From Streptomyces griseoincarnatus (GTDB taxonomy: Bacteria; Actinomycetota; Actinomycetes; Streptomycetales; Streptomycetaceae), in the NCBI GenBank assembly GCA_014649575.1, contig BMTH01000009.1:1-64000 (forward strand): a stretch of DNA of 64,000 nt, in the 5' to 3' direction. How positions within the stretch are numbered: the first letter of the stretch is position 1; each line of letters begins with the position of its first letter. Below, in pieces: positions 43,451 through 52,236 of this stretch. The notes under the pieces were generated by a model that was not told where the DNA came from, did not search any database, and was given only the letters and a program-made list of their open reading frames with translations. The position numbers and the translations under genes were made by a program.

Positions 43451-44491
43451 TCAGGCCGCCGTGGCGTCCTCCGCCTTGACGGCGGGCCGGCGGGAGGCGA
43501 TGACCTTCTTCGCCAGGGAGCGCGGGCTGGTCAGGAAGCCCCAGCCCCACGACATGTGCATGGTGGCGAGGGCCACCGGGATCTGCAGCCGCGCCTTCAG
43601 CGGGAGACCCTTGCCTGCGGGTATCGAGCCAGCGGCGATCGCCGCGAGATAGCCACCGGGGATCACCAAGCCCCACGGGGTGAGCGCCGCGCCCACCACG
43701 ATCCCGGCCGCGATCGCGCACACCGCGGTCGGCGGCGCGAGGTAGCGCAGGTTGATGGAGCCGGCGTGGTAGCGGGCCACCACGTGACGCCAGCGGCCGT
43801 AGTCCTTGTACTGCTTGGCGAGCGCCCGCACGGACGGGCGGGGGCGGTACGACACCCGCAGCTCGGGCGAGAACCAGATCAGCCCGCCCGCCTCACGGAT
43901 GCGGAAGTTCAGCTCCCAGTCCTGGGCGCGGATGAACTCCACGTTGTAGCCGCCCTGCCGCTCCAGCGCCTCGCGCCGGAACACGCCCAGGTATACGGTC
44001 TCGGCGGGGCCCGCCTCGCCGCCCGTGTGGAAGGCGGCGTTGCCCACGCCTATCTTCGAGGTCATCGCGGCGGCGACGGCCCGCTCCCAGTCGTTCTCGC
44101 CCTCGGCGTGCATGATGCCGCCGACGTTCTGCGCGCCGGTCTCCTCCAGGAGGCGTACGGCGGTGGCGATGTAGTTCGGGGAGAGCATCCCGTGGCCGTC
44201 GACGCGGACCACGATCGGATGGCGCGAGGCCTTGATCGCCGCGTTGAGGGCGGCCGGGGTGCGGCCCGTCGGGTTGGGCACGGTGTGCACCCGCGGGTCC
44301 TCGGCGACGAGCTCGGCGGCGATCTCGTCCGTGCGGTCCGTGGACGGACCGAGGGCGATCACGACCTCCATCTCGCCGGCGTACTCCTGGGCGAGGATCG
44401 CGCGGACCGCGCCGCGCAGATGCCGCTCCTCGTTGAGGACGGGCATGATCACGGAAACGGCCGGGGGCCGCACGTCGGGATTGGCGTTCAT
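43451..44491 (-). CDS. GT2-family glycosyltransferase (ExoA-like)
   Basis: 346 aa. The GT-A domain covers residues about 10-235: 'VSVIMPVLNEERHLRGAV', nucleotide-binding 'VVRVDGHGMLSPNYI' (Asp before Gly-His), 'ETVYLGVFRREALERQGG', and acceptor motif 'RAQDWELNFRIREAGG'. Two or three hydrophobic helices (about 250-325) anchor the C terminus in the membrane. It probably transfers a sugar to a membrane-bound acceptor for an envelope polymer; donor and acceptor are unknown. It is flanked by LCP genes on both sides (convergent with LCP 4, divergent from LCP 5), suggesting its product is a substrate of LCP ligation. Confidence 0.88.
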   Translation of the reverse strand: MNANPDVRPPAVSVIMPVLNEERHLRGAVRAILAQEYAGEMEVVIALGPSTDRTDEIAAELVAEDPRVHTVPNPTGRTPAALNAAIKASRHPIVVRVDGHGMLSPNYIATAVRLLEETGAQNVGGIMHAEGENDWERAVAAAMTSKIGVGNAAFHTGGEAGPAETVYLGVFRREALERQGGYNVEFIRAQDWELNFRIREAGGLIWFSPELRVSYRPRPSVRALAKQYKDYGRWRHVVARYHAGSINLRYLAPPTAVCAIAAGIVVGAALTPWGLVIPGGYLAAIAAGSIPAGKGLPLKARLQIPVALATMHMSWGWGFLTSPRSLAKKVIASRRPAVKAEDATAA

Positions 44492-44620
44492 AGGAGCCTC
44501 ACGTTACCGCGAACGGGGGACACGTCTGCGCGTGCCGGGGTGCTGTGCGAAGGGCCGCAGATCGTATCGGCCTACGGTGCTCACGATTCCACGCTCGGCC
44601 GTCGTCCGGAGGTGCCCCCC

Positions 44621-46096
44621 TTGCCCACGCCGCCGCGCTCCCCCCGGCCCCGAAACCCCGACCGGCGCCCGGCGCGGCCGCCCCGCCCGGCCCCACGCCC
44701 GCCGGCGCCCCCGCGCCGCCGGCCGCGGTGGGTCATGCGCACGGTCACCGCGCTGTCGGTCGTGGTGCTCGCCTCCGCCGGGATCGGGCACGCGGTGCTC
44801 AGCGGGCTCGACGACGACATCGCACGCGTCGACCCGTTCCGCGACATGAAGAACCGGCCACGGGCCGGGCACGGCATGAACATCCTGCTGGTCGGCACGG
44901 ACGGGCGGGACAGCATCGGCAAGGCGGAGCGGGAGAAGTACCGGCTCGGCGGGGCGCCCTGCCACTGCACCGACACGATCATGATCGTGCACATCTCGGA
45001 GGACCGGGACCGCGCCAGCGTCGTCAGCCTGCCCCGCGACTCCTACGCCCAGACGCCCCCGCACACCGACCGGGTCAGCGGGCAGCGGCACGAGGGACAC
45101 CCGCTGAAGCTGAACGCGGCCTACGCGGAGGGCGGGCCGCAGCTCACCGTGCGGACGGTGGAGAAGATGACCCGGGTGAAGATCGACCACTACCTGGAGG
45201 TCGACTTCGCCAGCTTCATGAAGACGGTCGACGTGGTCGGGGGCGTGGAGATCTGCACCGACCAGCGGCTCAAGGACAGCCGCAGCGGACTCGACCTGGC
45301 CCCGGGCCGGCACACCCTCAAGGGCGGCGAGGCCCTCCAGTACGTCCGTGCCCGGTACGTCGACGGGGGGTCCGACCTCAGCCGGATGCGGCGCCAGCAG
45401 CACTTCCTTGCGGCGCTGGTGGAGCGGGCCACGTCGTCCGGGATCCTGCTGAACCCGATGCGGTTCCGGGACGTCACGCGCGCGGTGCTCGGCTCGGTCC
45501 GCGCGGACGAGGGGTTCGGCACCGGCGAGCTGCTCGACCTGGGGCGGGCGATGCGGAACTTCTCACCGTCGTCGTCGGAGTTCACCACCGTGCCCGTGGT
45601 GACGCCGGGGCACGTCGTGAAGGGCATCGGCTCGACGCTGAAGTGGGACCCGGAGAAGTCCGAGCACATCTTCGACGCGCTGCGCCGCGACGAGCCGCTG
45701 TCCCCGCGGCCCTCGGCCGGCGCGGCGCTGCGGGTGCCGGTCGACCCGAAGCAGATCCGGGTGCAGGTCGAGAACGGCACCCGCACGCCCGGTCTGGGCC
45801 GGCGCGTGGACGCGGCCCTGGCGGCGACCGGCTTCGCCACCACCAAGGCCCCCGTCAACGCCGCCCGCCAGGACCACGGGCGCACGGTCGTCGCCTACGA
45901 CCCCCGCTGGGACCGCTCCGCGAAGTCCCTCGCGGCGGCCCTCCCCGGCAGCGAACTGCGCGCGGTGAAGGGCCAGGGCCCGACCCTGAAGGTCATCGCG
46001 GGCGCCGACTTCGAGAAGGTCCGCAAGGTCCGCCCGGAGGACCCGGGCCAGGGAGAGTTCGGAGTGGTCCGCGGCGACGAGGTCAACTGCGGCTGA
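44621..46096 (+). CDS. LCP family protein 5 with LytR_C-like domain
   Basis: 491 aa from TTG at 44621, chosen because GGAGG lies eight bases upstream and no ATG/GTG has a comparable site. The first 35 residues are almost only Pro, Arg and Ala, then one transmembrane helix (about 42-60). The LCP domain reads 'MNILLVGTDGRDSIGKAE', 'CTDTIMIVHISEDRDRA', 'VVSLPRDSYAQ', 'KLNAAYAEGGPQ', 'ALQYVRARYVDGGSDLSR'. The C-terminal LytR_C-type domain has 'IRVQVENGTRTPGLGRRVD'. It diverges from the GT2 gene across 129 bp. Confidence 0.88.
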   Translation: MPTPPRSPRPRNPDRRPARPPRPAPRPPAPPRRRPRWVMRTVTALSVVVLASAGIGHAVLSGLDDDIARVDPFRDMKNRPRAGHGMNILLVGTDGRDSIGKAEREKYRLGGAPCHCTDTIMIVHISEDRDRASVVSLPRDSYAQTPPHTDRVSGQRHEGHPLKLNAAYAEGGPQLTVRTVEKMTRVKIDHYLEVDFASFMKTVDVVGGVEICTDQRLKDSRSGLDLAPGRHTLKGGEALQYVRARYVDGGSDLSRMRRQQHFLAALVERATSSGILLNPMRFRDVTRAVLGSVRADEGFGTGELLDLGRAMRNFSPSSSEFTTVPVVTPGHVVKGIGSTLKWDPEKSEHIFDALRRDEPLSPRPSAGAALRVPVDPKQIRVQVENGTRTPGLGRRVDAALAATGFATTKAPVNAARQDHGRTVVAYDPRWDRSAKSLAAALPGSELRAVKGQGPTLKVIAGADFEKVRKVRPEDPGQGEFGVVRGDEVNCG

Positions 46097-46384
46097 CCCC
46101 GCCCGCGGCGCTTCCCTTCCGGCCCCCGCGGGCCGTGGCCCGGAGCACCCGCCGTCCCCGCCGGACCGCTCGCCCCTCCGGGCCGCCGGCGGCCTCGGCA
46201 CACGGCAGCCGGGCATGCCCGGCTCGGCCGTTGCGCGAGGGTCCGGCGTCACCGGCCGTCGGCCGGCCCTTCGCGGGCCGGGACGCCGTCCTCGCCCTGA
46301 GCGCTCAGGCAGCGAGCCGTGTCGCGGACGCCCGGGTCAGGGGCCCGGGGCGTCCGCCCAGGGCGGCACCGGAGGGCGGCGGCG
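46097..46384. other. Intergenic region LCP 5 / thioesterase
   Basis: 288 bp of very GC-rich sequence with no supported gene. It holds the terminator hairpin at 46324-46357 for the convergent thioesterase gene. Confidence 0.45.
46324..46357 (-). terminator. Hairpin terminator of the thioesterase gene
   Basis: GCGGACGCCC (46324-46333) and GGGCGTCCGC (46348-46357) form a 10-bp stem; inner GGGTC/GGCCC can extend it. It lies 28 bp beyond the thioesterase stop on the minus strand. Confidence 0.65.
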
Positions 46385-46942
46385 TCAGTCGTCGAAGCCC
46401 TCCGCCGCGCGCTTCTCGCGGAGTTCCAGGATCGCGCGGCGGCGGGAGAGGCGGTGGGTGCGGCGGATCTGGGCCTCCTGGTAGCGGCGGCGGTCGCGGT
46501 CGCTCTCGGGGAGGACCGGCGGCACCCGCCGCGGCTTGCCGTCGGCGTCGACCGCGGCGAAGACGAGATAGGCCGAGCCCACGTGCGTCGCCGGCGTGGA
46601 CTCGTTCCAGCGTTCGGCCAGCACCCGCACCCCGACCTCCATCGAGGTCCGGCCGGTCCAGTTGACCTGGGCCTTGACGTGAACAAGGTCACCCACGCGG
46701 ACCGGCTCGAAGAACGCCATCTCGTCCATGGAGGCCGTCACGGCCGGCCCTCCGGAGTGCCGGCCGGCGACGGCGCCCGCCGCGTCGTCGACCAGTTTCA
46801 TGATCACCCCACCGTGCACGGTGCCCAGAAGATTGGTGTCGCTGTGGGTCATGATGTGGCTGAGGGTGGTGCGGGACGCCGAGACGGGCTTGCCCGGGAT
46901 CTCCGGACCGTCCGTCTGCGCGGCAGGGGCCTGGTCTGTCAT
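46385..46942 (-). CDS. Acyl-CoA thioesterase, hot-dog fold (YciA/BACH-like)
   Basis: 185 aa from ATG at 46942; GTG at 46951 is an in-frame alternative. The hot-dog domain (about 20-140) shows 'TLSHIMTHSDTNLLGTVHGG' and 'VIMKLVDDAAGAVAGRHSGG', with the Asn/Thr/Gly-rich loop and the catalytic-site acidic residue on the central helix ('KLVDDAAG'). 'VHVKAQVNWTGRTSMEVGV' completes the fold. It should hydrolyse acyl-CoA esters in the cytosol; chain-length preference is unknown. A basic C-terminal helix of about 40 residues follows the domain. It diverges from LCP 6. Confidence 0.88.
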   Translation of the reverse strand: MTDQAPAAQTDGPEIPGKPVSASRTTLSHIMTHSDTNLLGTVHGGVIMKLVDDAAGAVAGRHSGGPAVTASMDEMAFFEPVRVGDLVHVKAQVNWTGRTSMEVGVRVLAERWNESTPATHVGSAYLVFAAVDADGKPRRVPPVLPESDRDRRRYQEAQIRRTHRLSRRRAILELREKRAAEGFDD

Positions 46943-47061
46943 GGCCTCCACCTTATGCCGAGGTCACAAGCGGTTGTTTTGTGTCAGCTTCGCAACAGGG
47001 CCGCTCTGATTTTCCGACGACTCTTGTACGGCCGGCCCGGCGGACCTGCACACTGTCTGCC

Positions 47062-48324
47062 ATGAATGATTGGCCCGAGGCATGGTCCGACGACAACCGC
47101 GGCCGCCGCTACGGACGCGGGAGCGCGAGCGCCCAGCCCGAGAGCCCCCGTGTCATGCGGCAGGTCCGGCGGGGTCAGCCGGCCCCTCCCGGGCAGGGCG
47201 CCTACGGCGGGGTCCCGCAGCAGCCCCAGTACGTCGACGGCCACGGCAGCGGCGGCTACGACGACTACGACAGCGGCTACAACACGGGCCAGGTCTACGG
47301 TGGCGGACGCGGCGGCGGTGACGGCTACGGCCCGCAGCGCCCCGCGCCGGACTGGCGGCGCCGTATCAAGTGGACGGCGATCACCCTGGTGACCGTGCTG
47401 TTCGTCACCACCGTCGCCACGTACTTCTGGGCCGACTCCAAGCTCAACCGCGAGGTCGACCTGTCGAAGGTGATCGAGCGGCCCGAGAAGGGCGAGGGCA
47501 CCAACTACCTCATCGTCGGCTCCGACAGCCGTGAGGGGCTGTCCGACGAGGACAAGAAGCGGCTGCGCACCGGCTCCTCCGAGGGCAAGCGCACGGACTC
47601 GGTGATGATCCTGCACACCGGCGACAACGGCCCGACCCTCATATCGCTGCCCCGTGACTCGAACGTGGAGATCCCCACCTTCAAGGGCTCCGAGTCCGGG
47701 AAGACCTACCAGGGCACCGGCCGCCAGGTGAAGCTGAACGCCGCGTACGCCGAGGACGGCCCGGAGCTGCTGGTGCGCACGGTGGAGTTCAACACCGGCC
47801 TGCACATCGACCACTACGTGGAGATCGGCTTCGCCGGCTTCGCGAACATCGTCGACGCGGTCGGCGGCGTGGAGATCGACATCCCGCAGGACATCAAGGA
47901 CACCAAGTCCGGCGCCGACCTCAAGAAGGGCAAGCAGACCCTGAACGGCGAGGAGGCGCTCGCCTTCGTCCGCACCCGCTACGCCCTGGCCGGCTCCGAC
48001 CTGGACCGCACGAAGAACCAGCAGAAGTTCCTCTCGGCCCTGGCCAACCAGGTCGCCACCCCGGGCACCGTCCTCAACCCCTTCCGGCTCTACCCGACCA
48101 TGAGCGCCGGACTGGACTCCCTGATCGTCGACAAGGAGATGGGCCTGTTCGACCTGGCCGACATGTTCTGGTCGATGAAGGGCGTCAGCGGCGGCGAGGG
48201 CACCTCGATGAACATGCCGCTCGCCGGCTCCAGCGGCGGCAACCTGCTGTGGGACAAGGACAAGGTGAAGCAGCTGGTCAACCAGCTGAACAACGACGAG
48301 AAGGTGACCGTCACGGGCGACTGA
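47062..48324 (+). CDS. LCP family protein 6 (no LytR_C domain)
   Basis: 420 aa from ATG at 47062 (MNDWPEAWSDDNRGRRYGRG). The cytoplasmic N terminus is Gly/Tyr/Gln-rich, followed by a transmembrane helix (about 104-126). The LCP domain has 'TNYLIVGSDSREGLS', 'RTDSVMILHTGDNGP', 'LISLPRDSNVEIP', 'KLNAAYAEDGPELLVRTVE', 'ALAFVRTRYALAGSDLDR'. It ends without an added C-terminal domain. It is the most distinct of the six LCP proteins here and is transcribed alone; a 12-bp hairpin follows it. Predicted glycopolymer ligase. Confidence 0.92.
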   Translation: MNDWPEAWSDDNRGRRYGRGSASAQPESPRVMRQVRRGQPAPPGQGAYGGVPQQPQYVDGHGSGGYDDYDSGYNTGQVYGGGRGGGDGYGPQRPAPDWRRRIKWTAITLVTVLFVTTVATYFWADSKLNREVDLSKVIERPEKGEGTNYLIVGSDSREGLSDEDKKRLRTGSSEGKRTDSVMILHTGDNGPTLISLPRDSNVEIPTFKGSESGKTYQGTGRQVKLNAAYAEDGPELLVRTVEFNTGLHIDHYVEIGFAGFANIVDAVGGVEIDIPQDIKDTKSGADLKKGKQTLNGEEALAFVRTRYALAGSDLDRTKNQQKFLSALANQVATPGTVLNPFRLYPTMSAGLDSLIVDKEMGLFDLADMFWSMKGVSGGEGTSMNMPLAGSSGGNLLWDKDKVKQLVNQLNNDEKVTVTGD

Positions 48325-48342
48325 CACCGCCGGCCACCACGT

Positions 48343-48371
48343 CGAGGGCACCCCTTCCCGGGGTGCCCTCG
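48343..48371. terminator. Bidirectional terminator between LCP 6 and Cys-rich gene
   Basis: CGAGGGCACCCC (48343-48354) and GGGGTGCCCTCG (48360-48371) form a perfect 12-bp stem with a 5-base loop between convergent genes. Confidence 0.85.
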
Positions 48372-48391
48372 CGCATGTCCGGCGTGTCCCG

Positions 48392-48757
48392 TCACATCGG
48401 GGCGCCCGCCATCGCACGGCACATCTCGGAGCAGCGGCGGCACGACTCGGCGCACCGCGTCATCAGCTCGTCCTCCGGCATCGTCATGCACGCCTCCGCG
48501 CACAGGTCGCAGGCCTGCGCGCACATCATGCACATCTCGTTGTGCAGCGGCGAGCGCCGCATCATCATGTCCGCGCACATGCGGGTCATCTCCGAACAGT
48601 CGAGGAGCGCCCGCATGATCCGCGTCCGGTCCTCGCCGCCCCTCTGCAGACACGCGCTCATGGCCTCCTCGCACACGCCGTGACAGGTCATGCACGCCTG
48701 GACGCAGTCCTGCATCTCCTTGCTCAGCGGTTCCGTGGCCGGCTGCTGCTGGGTCAT
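48392..48757 (-). CDS. Cys-rich four-helix bundle protein (DUF326, putative copper-binding)
   Basis: 121 aa from ATG at 48757 (GGAGGA just upstream). It has a dozen or so cysteines in spaced pairs along helices ('CVQACMTCHGVCEEAMSAC', 'NEMCMMCAQACDLCAEAC', 'CAESCRRCSEMC') together with many methionines ('MCADMMMRR'). This is the DUF326 pattern; structurally known members are four-helix bundles storing many Cu(I) ions (Csp-type). The protein probably binds or stores copper in the cytosol, as no signal peptide is seen. It diverges from the phospholipase D-family gene. Confidence 0.85.
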   Translation of the reverse strand: MTQQQPATEPLSKEMQDCVQACMTCHGVCEEAMSACLQRGGEDRTRIMRALLDCSEMTRMCADMMMRRSPLHNEMCMMCAQACDLCAEACMTMPEDELMTRCAESCRRCSEMCRAMAGAPM

Positions 48758-48938
48758 GGCTCCTCCCAGGGTCCGGCGAGGACCGGCGCTCGCTCCTCGC
48801 ACCTCCCGTCCTACGCCCCTGTGTCCATGACCACCACAGGGGCGCTGCTTGGCCGGGCCGGGAGCGGCAACCAGGGAGGGTGGCGCCGGTGACCGCGGCG
48901 CCGAGGGGGCGAATCGCGGGACGGACCAGGAGAGGACC

Positions 48939-50102
48939 ATGACGGCACAGACGGAACGGCAGCGGCTGCGCAGACGGCTGGAGCGGCTCATCGGCATCGC
49001 GGCGACCGAGGGCAACGAACTCGTGCCGCTGCGCAACGGCGACGAGATCTTCCCTGCGATGCTGGAGGCGGTCCGCGCCGCGGAGCACACGGTCGACATG
49101 ATGACGTTCGTCTACTGGCGGGGCGACATCGCGCACGAGTTCGCGGGGGCGCTGGCGGAGCGGGCCCGCGCGGGCGTCCGCGTGCGGCTGCTGCTGGACG
49201 GCTTCGGCGCCAAGGAGATAGAGCCGGAGCTGCTGGAGGCGATGGAGGAGGCCGGCGTCCACGTGGCGTGGTTCCGCAAGCCGACCCGGCTGTCGCCGAT
49301 GCGGCAGAACCACCGCTGCCACCGCAAGGTGCTCGTCACCGACGAGCACACCGCCTTCACCGGCGGGGTGGGCATCGCGCAGGAGTGGTGCGGCGACGCC
49401 CGCACCCCCGAGGAGTGGCGCGACACCCATGTGCGGGTCAGGGGCCCGGCCGTTGACGGCATCGCGGCGGCCTTCGCCCAGAACTGGGCCGAGTGCCACG
49501 ACGAGCTGTACGACGAGTACGACCGCTTCACCTCGCAGGAGCAGCCCGGCAACGCCACGGTGCAGGTGGTGCGCGGCTCGGCCAGCTTCGGCTGGCAGGA
49601 CATGCAGACCCTGCTGCGCGTGGTGCTCACCTCGGCGCAGGAGCGGTTCCGGCTGTCCACGGCGTACTTCGCGCCGGACGAGTACTTCATCGACCTGCTG
49701 GCGGCCGCCGCACGCCGGGGCGTGCGGGTCGAGATCCTGCTGCCCGGCCCGCACACCGACCAGCGCGCCTGTCTGCTGGCCGGACGTCAGCACTACCAGA
49801 CGCTGGTGGACGCGGGCGTGGAGGTGCGGGAGTACCAGCCGACCATGCTCCACACGAAGATCATCACGGTGGACGGCGTCTGTTCCCTGATCGGCTCGAC
49901 CAACTTCAACCGACGCTCGCTGGAGCACGACGAGGAGGTCATGCTGGCCGTCCTCGACGAGGACTTCACCGCCCGGCTCGACGACGACTTCGACGCCGAC
50001 CGCAAGCAGAGCGAGGCCGTCGACCCGGCCCGCTGGCGGCGCCGTCCGCTGCGGGCCCGTCTGGCGGAGGCGGCGGTCACCCCGATCAGGCGTTTCCTGT
50101 GA
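48939..50102 (+). CDS. Phospholipase D-family protein (cardiolipin synthase-like)
   Basis: 387 aa from ATG at 48939 with AGGAGAGG upstream. Both HKD catalytic motifs are intact: H128-x-K130-x4-D135 in 'CHRKVLVTDEHTAFTGG' and H305-x-K307-x4-D312 in 'LHTKIITVDGVCSLIGS', each followed by the usual GG/GS segment. This is the arrangement of cardiolipin synthases and related PLD enzymes that transfer or hydrolyse phosphatidyl groups. There is no N-terminal membrane segment, unlike classical ClsA, so it is nearer ClsB/C-type or soluble PLD proteins. Exact substrate is uncertain. Confidence 0.88.
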   Translation: MTAQTERQRLRRRLERLIGIAATEGNELVPLRNGDEIFPAMLEAVRAAEHTVDMMTFVYWRGDIAHEFAGALAERARAGVRVRLLLDGFGAKEIEPELLEAMEEAGVHVAWFRKPTRLSPMRQNHRCHRKVLVTDEHTAFTGGVGIAQEWCGDARTPEEWRDTHVRVRGPAVDGIAAAFAQNWAECHDELYDEYDRFTSQEQPGNATVQVVRGSASFGWQDMQTLLRVVLTSAQERFRLSTAYFAPDEYFIDLLAAAARRGVRVEILLPGPHTDQRACLLAGRQHYQTLVDAGVEVREYQPTMLHTKIITVDGVCSLIGSTNFNRRSLEHDEEVMLAVLDEDFTARLDDDFDADRKQSEAVDPARWRRRPLRARLAEAAVTPIRRFL

Positions 50103-50167
50103 GCCGGCGGCGATGAGTTCTCCCCCTGCGGGGAGTCCACCCACTGTCACCCATGTCAGGAGGGACA

Positions 50168-50813
50168 GTGCCTCAGCTGCTGCGCGTACAGAACTTCAAC
50201 GTCTCGGCCGACGGGATCGGCGCGGGCGAGGACCAGACCCTCGAGCGCCCCTTCGGCCATGTGGACCCCGGCAGGATGTTCGCCTGGGCGGGGGCGACCG
50301 CGAGCTGGCCCAACCGCACCGCCCCCGGCGGGACCCGGGGCCTCGACGACTACTTCACCCGTGACTTCACGCACGACATCGGCGCCGAGATCATGGGCCG
50401 CAACAAGTTCGGGCCTCAGCGGGGGCCCTGGCAGGACCACGAGTGGCAGGGCTGGTGGGGGGGACGAGCCGCCGTTCCGCACACCGGTGTTCGTGATGAC
50501 CCACCACCCGCGTCCGTCGTTCACTCTGTCCGACACCACGTTCCACTTCGTCGACGGGACCCCGGAGCGGGTGCTGGAGCTGGCGCGGGAGGCGGCGGAG
50601 GGCAAGGACGTCCGGCTCGGCGGCGGGGTCACCACCGTGCGGCAGTTCCTCGACGCGGGTCTGGTGGACACCCTGCACGTGGCGGTGTCGCCGGTGAAGC
50701 TGGGCTCCGGGCTGCGTCTGTGGGACTCCCCTGAGGACCTGCTCGACCGGTACCACCTGGAGGCCGTGCCCAGCCCGAGCGGTGTGACGCACCACCTGTT
50801 CTGGCGCAGGTGA
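50168..50813 (+). pseudogene. Dihydrofolate reductase (RibD C-terminal)-family protein, frameshifted
   Basis: GTG at 50168 has AGGAGGG six bases upstream. Frame one encodes 'LLRVQNFNVSADGIGAGEDQ' through 'QDHEWQGWW'. The sequence then contains seven G in a row (50457-50463), and the conserved continuation 'DEPPFRTPVFVMTHHPRPSF', 'GGGVTTVRQFLDAGLVDTLH' and 'VSPVKLGSGLRLW' is in another frame. Six G would restore one ~215-aa protein. So it is either a real frameshift, a phase-variable tract, or a sequencing error. The intact family is a NADPH-binding reductase of unknown substrate. Confidence 0.8.
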
Positions 50814-50836
50814 CCGCGTCCGGGCCGGACAGCGCG

Positions 50837-50864
50837 GAGGGCGCCCGGGGATCCGGACGCCCTC
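50837..50864. terminator. Hairpin between DHFR-like gene and acyl-CoA dehydrogenase gene
   Basis: GAGGGCG-c-CCGG (50837-50848) pairs with CCGG-a-CGCCCTC (50853-50864): 11 pairs, one mismatch, 4-base loop, between convergent genes. Confidence 0.65.
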
Positions 50865-50883
50865 TCGCCGTCACGCCCGCCGG

Positions 50884-52041
50884 TTACGGCAGGTTGCGCG
50901 CCATCACGATCCGCTGAACCTGATTCGTGCCTTCATAAATCTGCGTGATCTTGGCGTCGCGCATCATGCGCTCGACCGGGTAGTCACGGGTGTAGCCGTA
51001 GCCGCCGAGGAGCTGGACGGCGTCCGTGGTGACCTCCATGGCCACGTCGGAGGCGAAGCACTTGGCGGCGGCGCCCTGGAAGGTCAGGTCGCTGTCGTTC
51101 CGCTCGGACTTCGCCGCGGCCGCGTACGTGAGCTGGCGGGCGGCCTCGATCTTCATGGCCATGTCGGCGAGCATGAACTGCACGCCCTGGAAGTCGGCGA
51201 TCGGCTTGCCGAACTGCTTGCGCTCCTTGACGTAGCCCTTGGCGTAGTCGAGGGCGCCCTGGGCGATGCCGAGGGCCTGCGCGGCGATGGTGATGCGGGT
51301 GTGGTCCAGGGTCTTCATCGCCGTGGCGAAGCCGGTGCCCTCCTCGCCGATCATGCGGTCGGCGGGGATGCGGACGTTGTCCAGGTAGACCTCGCGGGTG
51401 GGCGAGCCCTTGATGCCGAGCTTCTTCTCCGGGGCGCCGAAGGACACGCCCGGGTCGGACTTCTCCACGACGAAGGCGGAGATCCCCTTGGACCGCTTCT
51501 CCGGGTCGGTGACGGCCATCACCGTGTAGAACTCGGACTCGCCGGCGTTGGTGATCCAGCGCTTCACGCCGTTGAGCACCCAGAAGTCGCCGTCGCGGAC
51601 GGCGCGGGTCTTCATGCCGGCGGCGTCGGAACCGGCGTCCGGCTCGGACAGGCAGTACGAGAACATCCCCTCGCCCTTGGCGAGCGGGGCCATGTACTTC
51701 TTCTTCAGCGCCTCGGAGCCGGAGAGGATGACCGGCAGCGAGCCCAGCTTGTTCACGGCGGGGATGAGGGAGGAGGACGCGCAGACGCGGGCCACCTCCT
51801 CGATCACGATGACCGTGGCGAGCGCGTCCGCGCCGGCGCCGCCGTACTCCTCGGGCACGTGGACGGCGTGCAGGTCGTTCGCGACGAGCGCGTCGAGAGC
51901 CTCACGGGGGAAGCGGGCCTCCTCGTCCACCGCGGCGGCGTGCGGCGCGATCTTCGCCTCGGCCAGCGAGCGGACGGCGTCCCGGAGCATGTCGTGCTCC
52001 TCAGACGGGCGGTACAGGTCGAAGTCAGCCGATCCGGCCAA
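50884..52041 (-). CDS. Acyl-CoA dehydrogenase
   Basis: 385 aa from TTG at 52041. Full-length ACAD fold: N-terminal helical domain, FAD/substrate loop 'FSYCLSEPDAGSDAAGMKT', 'VLNGVKRWITNAGESEFYTV', and C-terminal helices with 'LGGYGYTRDYPVERMMRDAK'. The catalytic base Glu sits in 'IYEGTNQVQR' (about E370). It oxidises acyl-CoA to 2-enoyl-CoA, passing electrons to ETF in beta-oxidation or branched-chain catabolism. It corresponds in position to fadE25 (Rv3274c) near purE/purK in M. tuberculosis, as I recall. It diverges from the UDP-glucose dehydrogenase gene across an AT-rich 195-bp region. Confidence 0.93.
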   Translation of the reverse strand: MAGSADFDLYRPSEEHDMLRDAVRSLAEAKIAPHAAAVDEEARFPREALDALVANDLHAVHVPEEYGGAGADALATVIVIEEVARVCASSSLIPAVNKLGSLPVILSGSEALKKKYMAPLAKGEGMFSYCLSEPDAGSDAAGMKTRAVRDGDFWVLNGVKRWITNAGESEFYTVMAVTDPEKRSKGISAFVVEKSDPGVSFGAPEKKLGIKGSPTREVYLDNVRIPADRMIGEEGTGFATAMKTLDHTRITIAAQALGIAQGALDYAKGYVKERKQFGKPIADFQGVQFMLADMAMKIEAARQLTYAAAAKSERNDSDLTFQGAAAKCFASDVAMEVTTDAVQLLGGYGYTRDYPVERMMRDAKITQIYEGTNQVQRIVMARNLP

Positions 52042-52079
52042 GGTCTCTCACGCTCCAAAACGCTGCGATGCTGATCACG

Positions 52080-52109
52080 CTAACTACCGTTAAGTAACTC
52101 AAATGTTAG
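52080..52109. promoter_or_regulatory. AT-rich candidate operator between acyl-CoA dehydrogenase and UDP-glucose dehydrogenase
   Basis: CTAAC (52080-52084) and GTTAG (52105-52109) flank internal TAAC/GTTA half-sites (TAACTACCGTTA at 52081-52092, GTTAAGTAAC at 52089-52098). The patch is far more AT-rich than its surroundings and lies just upstream of the acyl-CoA dehydrogenase start, so it is a plausible promoter/operator. No regulator is identified. Confidence 0.35.
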
Positions 52110-52236
52110 GCCTTCCCCCGTGCTCGTGGATAGGTGAGCTGGGCGACAGCGCGGGAACAACCGGGCGGGAGGCGTACGGGCGCCCCGGATATGCTCGGGC
52201 GCGCACGTGCCTGCCACAGACCTCTGGAGCACCCCC

